This document shows, in pieces, positions 1 through 7,100 of a stretch of DNA of 10,360 bases. The DNA lies in the NCBI GenBank assembly GCA_016765515.1, contig JAESPT010000152.1:1-10360 (forward strand), read 5' to 3'. A program made the translations under genes and the position numbers. Origin of the DNA: Sneathiella sp. Its GTDB lineage: Bacteria > Pseudomonadota > Alphaproteobacteria > Sneathiellales > Sneathiellaceae. The notes under the pieces were generated by a model. The model was not told the origin of the DNA, did no database searches, and was given only the letters and a program-made list of their open reading frames with translations. Numbering within the stretch: the stretch's first letter is position 1; every line of letters begins with the position of its first letter.

Positions 1-117
1 GGCGACAATCTTTGCCGTCCGTTCTTCCTCATAGCCAAGTTCCGGATGCTGATGGAGATCACGACGCCACTCCTGCATATTATCGTGCATATCGGCTATC
101 CGGTTATAGATGGTCAT
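1..117 (-). CDS. M20 family amidohydrolase (hippurate hydrolase/N-acyl-amino acid hydrolase type), N-terminal fragment
   Basis: Only the first 39 codons are present; the gene runs off the left edge. The minus-strand translation begins MTIYNRIADMHDNMQEWRRD and continues through LHQHPELGYEEERTAKIVA. The stretch RRDLHQHPELGYEEERTA is the N-terminal signature of M20D metallo-amidohydrolases (HipO, IAA-amino acid hydrolase and N-acyl-L-amino acid amidohydrolase families), where it starts the catalytic domain. These are usually cytoplasmic enzymes of about 380-400 residues that cleave an amide bond to free an amino acid. The metal ligands lie further in and cannot be checked. The ATG at 115-117 is supported by AGGAG on the minus strand at 126-130, eight bases upstream. 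The gene lies 170 bases downstream of the histidine kinase on the same strand. The family call is solid; the substrate is unknown. Confidence 0.88.
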   Translation of the reverse strand, partial: MTIYNRIADMHDNMQEWRRDLHQHPELGYEEERTAKIVA

Positions 118-179
118 GTGAGGGACTCCTTCAGATTTTTTATTGTTCAGAGCAAGGGATGGGGCAGTCTGAGAGGAGC

Positions 180-209
180 AGCATATCCAATAACCGAGTA
201 ATAATTCAA
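180..209 (-). promoter_or_regulatory. Candidate sigma-70-type promoter for the M20 amidohydrolase
   Basis: Read on the minus strand, TTGAAT (204-209) is followed after 18 bases by TATGCT (180-185). Each hexamer matches four of six bases of the sigma-70 consensus. It would start transcription about 55 bases before the amidohydrolase ATG. It lies in the gap after the kinase stop codon, so the hydrolase may have its own promoter. This is by-eye matching in AT-rich DNA and such matches arise by chance. Confidence 0.25.
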
Positions 210-287
210 CCAGTGGATTAATTTAATTTTGAGCGGAAACCAAAATGCGGGGTTCTCTTATTACGGAAAGGAAGCATAATTATGGGT

Positions 288-3200
288 CTATTTTTGCCTA
301 AGCCATTGAATTGTATCTTCAATTGTCGAAGTTAATTCTGGTAATACCGTTTCGACCTGATAGAGCTTGTGGGCATTCACCTGAAGGAAGGCTGCTTGTT
401 CGGTGAGGCGAAGAGCATAAAGCGCTGCAGCGGACCCTTTGATGGCGTGAGAAGCCTCCGCAATCGCATCAGGTTCGGCGGCTGCCAGAGCTGATTGAAT
501 GGCATCAAGGTGTTTTCGGAAACCACCAGGAGCAACTTTCAACATGGGATGCATGGCATCTTGGCCCAAAAAATCCATTAAGTTATCGAATTTTCCATCA
601 TCTCCGATGGGTATTTTTGATGGCATTGATAGTCCTTGCGCGGGAACTACGGGCTGAGAATGCTCATTCATTGAGATGGGATTTATCCGGATAACCTCTC
701 CATTCGATTCAGGACAGTGTTCTGCAAGAATGGTCTGCATCTGTGGTTCAGTAAAAGGTTTGGTCAGAACAGAATTCATACCAGCTTTTAAAAATTTGGC
801 TTTGCTCTCTTCAAAAGCATCCGCTGTTAGTGCAATGATCGGAAGATCTTTGCAAAAAGTGAGATCCCGGATATTCTTCGTTGCCTTGATGCCGTCCATT
901 ACCGGCATGTGAATATCCATAAAAATCAAATCCGGTTTGCTCTTCTTGACGGCCTGCAAAGCTAACAGACCATTCTCGACAACGTTCACGTTGCAATGCA
1001 GACCTCTTAGGAAAGCTAAGGCAATTGTTGAGTTAATAATATTATCATCGGCAACTAGAATTTTGAGGCCTTTTTTGTGCCTTCTTGTCGGTTGCTTTGC
1101 ATTATTGTCACGAAGGGAGATTTCCTTATCCGTAGAAAGTCGAAGGGGAATGGTGACCGTAAAACAGGTGCCCCCTCCAACGTTACTTTCGACAAGAATA
1201 GTTCCTTTCATTAGGTCTATTAATTGTTTGACAATGGAAAGACCTAATCCCGTACCGCCAAATTTGCGGCTGACAGTGTTGTCTTCCTGGGTAAAGGGTT
1301 CAAAAATATCGGATATACGATCAGGAGATATGCCATCACCTGAATCTGACACTGTCATTGAAATTTGAATGTCATAATTTTCATTCTTTGCTGCAACTAT
1401 GGGCAACATATTCAACGTGACGTTCACAGATCCGGTTGGCGTGAATTTGATGGCATTGCTAATGAGGTTCCATAAGATTTGACGTATTCGAACCGGATCG
1501 CCGATGAGTTCACGGGTACGGTCTGGTAAGTTTTCAAGATTGAGGGCAAGGCTTTTATTTTCCGCCAAAGCTTGGAAGGGTTTTACTGTAGAGACGACAA
1601 GGTTTTGAAGATTAAAAGAGGTTTCTTCAATCTCCATGGCTCCGGCTTCGATCTTACTCATGTCAAGAACGTCATTGATAATAGCGAGTAAAGTGTTGCT
1701 GGAACTTTTGATTGTTTGCAGGTGGGTGTTTTGCTCCGGGTTCATCTTTGAGCTGGACAACAGTTGCACCATTCCCATGATCCCATTTAGCGGGGTTCGA
1801 ATTTCATGACTGATTGTTGAGAGGAACTGGGATTTGGCAAGGTTGGATCGTTCCGCTTCTTTGCGAGCCTTAATGAGGTTATGCCGGTCAAGACGTCGTT
1901 CGGTTACATCATTGCTGATGGCGATGAACCCTGTGACATTCCCTTCTTTGTCTCTCATCGGATTGCAGGACATTTCAAGCCAGACTTCATATCCTGATTT
2001 GGTGTAATAGAGTATTTGAACCTTTATTGGCCGCCTTTCCTTCATTGCATCTGCAATTCGATTTATCGCAGGCTGGCTGGTTTTTGGCCCTTTGAGAACG
2101 TCACTGGGAGTTTTCCCAAAAAAATCATGGAAAGAGTATCCTGTCATTCTGAATAGGCCGTCATTCACCCATTCAGTAACTCCATTTATATTTGTAATAA
2201 TAACACCGTTACTTGTCTGACTGGCAACAGTAGAGAGTTGACTAAGTTCAGCCGTACGTGAGGCTACTCTCTCTTCCAGATTATCGCGCATTTCCTTTAA
2301 TGCGGCGACATGTTCCAGAATTTCATCGCTGCTTTGCTGCATGGATTGAGAAAGTTCGTCAAACTCTCGGATCTGGCTGCGTGGAAAAATGGTTTTTTCC
2401 CCTGATCTCTCCGAAGTTCGAAGAGTGATGCTGGCCGCAGAGATCCGTTTTATGGGAACAATCAATAACTGACTCAGGAAGTAGGATGTAAACAAGGCAA
2501 CAATGATAAGAATGATGAGGGATGTCAAAGTTTGTATTCGCAAAGAATTTAAAGCTTGCACCATGGGTTTTGCTGAATGAGTTACCAGAACTTCTTCTAT
2601 ACCAAGATCACTTATTGGGGCGAGGTTGAGGAAGTATTCACTGGATAGCCAGCGTTTCATTTCAGGCATATTGCCAATTGGTTTCCAGATGCTCAGGTTC
2701 TTTTGAACATGTTGAAAGTTACCGATACCAGAATACTGACTGGTCCAGCCAATCTGTAAGCGTCTTATAGGATCAGAAAAAGTGACTGCGATACTGAGAT
2801 CAGCCATTTCGAGATGTGGAAGTGATAAATATTCATCTTTTTTATCTATAGAGCCGGTTGTATCAGAGGGTACAATAGTATTGTGTCTGATTTCTTCAAT
2901 TACAGCATTTCCGTAATTGCTCATCAGCTTGATTAGGTTTTTTTCCTGTAAAGATTGAGTGCTGTAATTATTAAAGACAATCGGTATACCGCCGGCAACG
3001 ATTGTCATGAACATAAGGGAACTTGACACCAATTGCTTGGCTGAAATCTGTCGGGTATTTCCGGTATGTGTTGGAAGAAGGAGACGCATCAAATTGACAA
3101 TGAGTGGGGCCAAAATGGCGTTAAAAATACCGTTTATTGGTTGTTTCAAGGCGATTAATGACACTGCAGCCGTATCCATTCCCATGAATATCTTATAAAA

Positions 3201-3569
3201 TAGATAAATCATGGGCGCACCGATCACTAGCCAGAAAATAAAATCCGAATAGGCGAATATCCGTATGCGTTTTCGCATCAAGCCAACAAAAAGAATTTCT
3301 ACGAAAAAAATTAGGGCAGCATAGGGGTGCCCCCACAAGTAGAATGTGTAGGTGCTCGCAATTGCCGAAATCACCAACGCTGGAATTAGACCCAATGTGA
3401 TCAAGGCGATAAAAGCAACGATGGATCCGAAAATAAAATTGACAGAAAAGAAAAGTGGAAGATTAAAATAATTTCCAGCCACTCCTAGAGCCGCTAACAT
3501 AAGTGTGGAAATCACAATGTTTTCGACGCTCAGCGGATTACGCTTTGACCCCCGATTTTGTGTATCCAT
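288..3569 (-). CDS. Membrane-bound hybrid sensor histidine kinase (membrane sensor-HAMP-PAS-HisKA-HATPase-REC-HPt)
   Basis: This is an inner-membrane sensor kinase of 1,093 residues with a whole phosphorelay in one chain. Residues 15-165 form a hydrophobic block with about six membrane segments, resembling MASE-type sensor domains. A further membrane segment (183-200), a probable extracytoplasmic loop (201-345) and another segment (346-369) follow. Next come a HAMP-like linker (about 365-415, VPIKRIS), a coiled coil (413-447) and a PAS/PAC domain (447-558). HisKA carries phosphoacceptor H588 in SHEIRTPLNG. The HATPase (about 688-810) has N705 in the N box, DSGDG at 742-746, FEPF at 756-759 and GGTGLGL at 771-777. 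The receiver (836-950) has D841, D842, acceptor D885, T915 and K937. The C-terminal HPt has H1041 in HAIKGS. All catalytic residues appear intact. No DNA-binding or enzymatic output domain and no neighbouring response regulator is present, so the final partner and the signal are unknown. The ATG at 3567-3569 follows a weak AAAGG nine bases upstream (3579-3583). Confidence 0.95.
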   Translation of the reverse strand: MDTQNRGSKRNPLSVENIVISTLMLAALGVAGNYFNLPLFFSVNFIFGSIVAFIALITLGLIPALVISAIASTYTFYLWGHPYAALIFFVEILFVGLMRKRIRIFAYSDFIFWLVIGAPMIYLFYKIFMGMDTAAVSLIALKQPINGIFNAILAPLIVNLMRLLLPTHTGNTRQISAKQLVSSSLMFMTIVAGGIPIVFNNYSTQSLQEKNLIKLMSNYGNAVIEEIRHNTIVPSDTTGSIDKKDEYLSLPHLEMADLSIAVTFSDPIRRLQIGWTSQYSGIGNFQHVQKNLSIWKPIGNMPEMKRWLSSEYFLNLAPISDLGIEEVLVTHSAKPMVQALNSLRIQTLTSLIILIIVALFTSYFLSQLLIVPIKRISAASITLRTSERSGEKTIFPRSQIREFDELSQSMQQSSDEILEHVAALKEMRDNLEERVASRTAELSQLSTVASQTSNGVIITNINGVTEWVNDGLFRMTGYSFHDFFGKTPSDVLKGPKTSQPAINRIADAMKERRPIKVQILYYTKSGYEVWLEMSCNPMRDKEGNVTGFIAISNDVTERRLDRHNLIKARKEAERSNLAKSQFLSTISHEIRTPLNGIMGMVQLLSSSKMNPEQNTHLQTIKSSSNTLLAIINDVLDMSKIEAGAMEIEETSFNLQNLVVSTVKPFQALAENKSLALNLENLPDRTRELIGDPVRIRQILWNLISNAIKFTPTGSVNVTLNMLPIVAAKNENYDIQISMTVSDSGDGISPDRISDIFEPFTQEDNTVSRKFGGTGLGLSIVKQLIDLMKGTILVESNVGGGTCFTVTIPLRLSTDKEISLRDNNAKQPTRRHKKGLKILVADDNIINSTIALAFLRGLHCNVNVVENGLLALQAVKKSKPDLIFMDIHMPVMDGIKATKNIRDLTFCKDLPIIALTADAFEESKAKFLKAGMNSVLTKPFTEPQMQTILAEHCPESNGEVIRINPISMNEHSQPVVPAQGLSMPSKIPIGDDGKFDNLMDFLGQDAMHPMLKVAPGGFRKHLDAIQSALAAAEPDAIAEASHAIKGSAAALYALRLTEQAAFLQVNAHKLYQVETVLPELTSTIEDTIQWLRQK

Positions 3570-3799
3570 TAACAGCAGCCTTTATTTTCTGGATTCTGGC
3601 GATAACTAGATTGACTACTATTTCTTAATATTAGAAAAATATAATTAATAATAGGTTACAAATCGCATGTGCATTCTTTCGGCGGGTTGTTTTTGCTGCT
3701 AAGTGTGCATGCAAATAGATCTGCTTTAGACAATGGTTCCCATTTTTGCAGCAGAATCAACAATCAATGAATATGGGGCGACGGCCGACGTCATAAAAC

Positions 3800-3809
3800 C
3801 AAACGTTTG
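3800..3809. repeat. Perfect 10-base palindrome CAAACGTTTG
   Basis: CAAACGTTTG is its own reverse complement. It lies mid-way in the divergent region, overlapping the -35 of the candidate promoter at 3807-3834. A dimeric regulator could bind here, but no known operator is recognised and a chance origin is not excluded. Confidence 0.35.
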
Positions 3810-3834
3810 TTCAACAACTTATTGATTTTATACT
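3807..3834 (+). promoter_or_regulatory. Weak candidate promoter upstream of glutamate dehydrogenase
   Basis: TTGTTC (3807-3812) and TATACT (3829-3834) are separated by 16 bases. The -10 matches five of six consensus bases, while the -35 matches only TTG. The palindrome at 3800-3809 overlaps the -35, as an operator would. The predicted start would leave a leader of about 280 bases before the dehydrogenase. Other AT-rich -10-like hexamers closer to the gene are equally possible. Confidence 0.2.
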
Positions 3835-3933
3835 GAATTTTTGGGTTGCAGCCTTGATTCACGAGGAATAAACAGAAAGGGTGATTCAATAGTTACACCT
3901 GCATTTTGAGGGTAACTTATCAGGACTATTAAG

Positions 3934-3952
3934 TTGACTATAACACTGTCAA
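3934..3952. repeat. Inverted repeat TTGAC-N9-GTCAA
   Basis: TTGAC (3934-3938) and GTCAA (3948-3952) are exact inverted half-sites with a nine-base spacer, giving 14 bases between half-site centres. This geometry would suit a helix-turn-helix dimer. It lies about 170 bases upstream of the dehydrogenase start. The left arm also resembles a -35 element (TTGACT), though no good -10 follows at 16-18 bases. Function is inferred only. Confidence 0.3.
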
Positions 3953-3984
3953 AGTTTCGTAGAGAACTCGTCTTCAACTATATT

Positions 3985-3995
3985 AAGGTAACCTT
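3985..3995. repeat. Inverted repeat AAGGTAACCTT
   Basis: AAGGT and ACCTT are exact inverted arms around a central A. The arms are too close to form an RNA hairpin, so if functional it would act as a DNA site. A related GGTAAC lies at 3911-3916 within gagGGTAACtta. It is about 125 bases upstream of the dehydrogenase start. Confidence 0.25.
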
Positions 3996-4106
3996 TCTTC
4001 ATCTCAGAACTGCGAGAGAATTAATTAGTAACGACAAGAATACGTTAACACTTATATTACATAGTATTTAGTTAAATTACTTTGCATTTATATTTGCACT
4101 AAAAAT

Positions 4107-4111
4107 GGGGA
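4107..4111 (+). promoter_or_regulatory. Ribosome binding site favouring the glutamate dehydrogenase start at 4120
   Basis: GGGGA lies eight bases before the ATG at 4120-4122. The alternative in-frame ATG at 4105-4107 has only A/T-rich sequence before it and no Shine-Dalgarno match. The upstream ATG also overlaps this GGGGA, so the downstream start is preferred. GGGGA is a wobble-type rather than perfect match to the anti-Shine-Dalgarno sequence. Confidence 0.5.
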
Positions 4112-4119
4112 TTCTAATC

Positions 4120-7100
4120 ATGTCACTATCTGCACAGGAATTGAAAGCTGAGAAGATTTCTGAAATCCTGGCGATGATTGATAGTCGGTTCAGCAAAGAA
4201 CAGACGGAAGATATAAAGTTATTTGTCGAAAAATTATACGAGAGGTTGGCTCCGGAAGATGTTTTGGGGCTTCCCTCTGAAAGCCTCTATGGCTCTGCTT
4301 TATCCCTCTACAAATTTACGGCAAATAGAAAACCCAACGAGCCGAAAGTAAGGGCTTTTAATCCCTCGTTGGAAGAGCATGGCTGGAAGATGGGCCACAC
4401 GGTTATTGAAATCGTAAATGATGACATGCCCTTCCTGGTAGATAGCGTGACAGCAGCCCTCAGTCAGCGGGGACTAAATGTTCATCTTGTGATCCATCCA
4501 GTGATCGGTGCCTCGAGAAGTGCCAAGGGTAAGCATCAACGCTTTTATCCAGAAATACGAAAAAGCGATAAGGCCTGTATTTCTGAATCTTTTATGCATC
4601 TTGAAGTCGATGAACAGGGTGAACAGGAAATCCTTCAGGATTTAGAGCGAGAACTCTTCCATGTATTGCAAGATGTGCGGGTAGCCGTCGAAGACTGGAA
4701 ACCCATACTGTCAAAAGTGGATTTGATCGTAAAGAACTTGAAAACCAATCCGCCACCTCTTGATCGCGAAGATGTTGATGAAGGTCGCGCACTTTTGGAA
4801 TGGATGGCGAGTGATCATTTTACCTTTCTTGGTTATCGCGAGTACGAATCCCGGGCTGACGAAAAATCGAAAACGGAAAATTGGGAAGCTGTCGAAGGGT
4901 CTGGCCTGGGCATTCTCAGAAGTCCGACACGCCGCATTATGACAGGCAAGGCCGAAATGTCTCCCGAAGTGCATGAATTCTTGCATCGTCCTGAATTAAT
5001 TATCGTTACCAAAGCGAATGCCCGATCAACGGTTCATCGTTCTGTATATTTGGACTATGTGGGTGTTAAGAAATTTGACAAGAAAGGCGAAGTTATTGGT
5101 GAATATCGATTTACCGGTCTCTTTACCTCCGCAGCGTATAACCGTGTTCCCCGGGATATTCCCTATCTTCGCCGTAAAGTGGATAAAACTTTAGAGATTG
5201 CGGGTCTTGCAAAAAGTAGTCACGATCAAAAAGCACTCGCTCATATTTTGGAAACCTATCCTCGGGATGAACTCTTTCAAATAACGACGGAAGAACTATA
5301 TCCGATATCCTCTAAAATTCTCGCCCTGCAGGAACGCCCCCGTATTGGCGTTTTTCTACGGCGTGATCGGTTCCAGCGATTTGTTTCGGCGCTTGTCTAT
5401 GTCCCTCGCGAGAAATTTAACACGGATTTGCGACGAAAATTCGGTGTCATATTGGCTGAAATGCATAAAGGAGAGATTTCAGCTCATTATTCTCAAGTTG
5501 GCGATGATGCATTGGCTCGAATTCACTTCATTATCGCTCTTGAAGGGAACATTAAGCCTGAAGTTGATGAAAAAGATCTGGAAACAAGATTAATTTCTGC
5601 GGCCCGTGAATGGGAGGATGACTTGAATGACGCTCTGTTGGAGCGTTGGGGTGAAGTAAAGGCGCTGCAGCTAAAAGATCTATATGGTGACGCCTTTCCG
5701 GTCGGCTATAAAGCACGATTTAACGCAAATCTCGCATTACATGATATCGAAAAGCTTGAAGATGTAAGTTGCAGCAATAATGTCGCGTTAAATCTCTACC
5801 GGTGGGTTGAAGATGAAGATAACCGGGTTCGTTTCAAGATATATAGTCCTGGTGAACCTTTATCCTTGTCAGATTGTTTACCGATGATCGAAAATATGGG
5901 GCTGAAGGTTCTCTCTGAAAACCCGTATCAGATTAAACATAAGAACATGCCAGAGCAGATCTGGATCCATGATTTTGAGCTTCTTGAACCATCTGGAATA
6001 GAGCTTGATCTTAAGCAATTAAAACGTAAATTTGAAAGCACTTTTCGTCGGGTCTGGCAGGGAACCATGGAAAGTGATGGTTTCAACCGCCTTGTCATGC
6101 GGGCAGGCTTAAACTGGTCAAGTATCGCCATTTTGAGGGCGTACGCCAAATATTTGCGTCAGGCAGGGACGACTTTTTCACAAAGTTATATGGCCAATAC
6201 CCTGTCGGAAAATGCAGTGCTTACGCGCCAATTGCTGGACTTGTTCGAAATCCGATTTTCGCCTGATTTTAAAGAAGATCGGGACATCAAATCTGAACAA
6301 ATTCGCAATCAAATCCACCAGTCTCTTGATCAGGTTTTGAGTCTGGATGATGACCGTATTCTTCGCCGATATCTGAACCTTATTGACAGCACGTTGCGAA
6401 CCAATGTGTATCAAGAAGGAGCGGGTGAAATGGAGAAGCCCTATTTCTCCTTTAAGCTCGATAGTCAAAATATTGCTGATTTGCCTTTGCCTCGGCCGCA
6501 TGTGGAGATCTTTGTCTATAGTCCGCGAGTTGAAGGGGTCCATCTTCGCGGCGGATTGGTTGCCCGCGGGGGATTGCGGTGGTCTGATCGGCGAGAAGAT
6601 TTTCGCACTGAAGTTTTGGGCTTGATGAAAGCCCAAATGGTCAAAAATACAGTGATTATCCCCGTTGGATCGAAAGGCGGGTTCTTCCCCAAAAAACTCC
6701 CTGTTGGAGGAACACGCGAAGAAATTCAACAAGAAGGAATTGCCTGTTACAAGATCTTTATTTCCGGTTTGCTTGATCTTACAGATAATCTTGTTGGCGG
6801 AGATCTTGTTCCGCCACCGAGAGTTGTTCGTCATGATGGAGATGATCCCTATCTTGTTGTGGCGGCGGACAAGGGAACGGCGACTTTCTCAGATATTGCC
6901 AATGAAGTCGCTATTTCATACGATTTCTGGCTGGGAGATGCGTTCGCATCTGGTGGCGCTGCGGGTTATGATCATAAGAAAATGGCCATCACTGCGTGCG
7001 GTGCCTGGGAATCTGTAAAACGCCATTTTCGTGAAATTGGAACAAATATTCAGGAAGAAGAATTTACGGTTGCCGGTATAGGTGACATGTCAGGTGATGT

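Larger units (their letters stand above)
3570..4119. promoter_or_regulatory. Divergent AT-rich intergenic region between kinase and glutamate dehydrogenase
   Basis: These 550 bases should hold the promoters of two divergent genes. I see no convincing protein gene, tRNA or intrinsic terminator. AT-rich tracts dominate near both genes (about 3600-3660 and 4020-4104), with a more GC-rich patch around 3776-3794. Small palindromes occur at 3800-3809, 3934-3952 and 3985-3995. TGTGCAT occurs twice (3668-3674 and 3704-3710). A perfect TATAAT lies at 3640-3645 on the plus strand but has no good -35 element. A 12-codon reading frame starts at 3667. No clear promoter for the kinase could be picked out from the AT-rich background. 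The distance to the dehydrogenase suggests a long 5' leader or several regulator sites. Confidence 0.5.

Noticed and set aside
145..175. Possible hairpin TCAGA...TCTGA downstream of the kinase
   Set aside because: The arms are five bases with a long loop, and no U-tract follows on the minus strand, so it does not qualify as an intrinsic terminator.
12..221. 69-codon plus-strand open frame at the left edge
   Set aside because: Its first half is opposite the M20 hydrolase coding sequence, which has a clear family motif and ribosome binding site. The rest lies in the hydrolase leader.
937..1368. 143-codon plus-strand open frame inside the kinase gene
   Set aside because: It is antisense to the kinase ATPase and receiver domains, whose motifs are intact. 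No protein family is recognisable.
6178..6834. 218-codon minus-strand open frame inside the dehydrogenase gene
   Set aside because: It is antisense to the most conserved catalytic part of the enzyme, has no recognisable protein motif and no ribosome binding site I can support. It is a by-product of codon bias.
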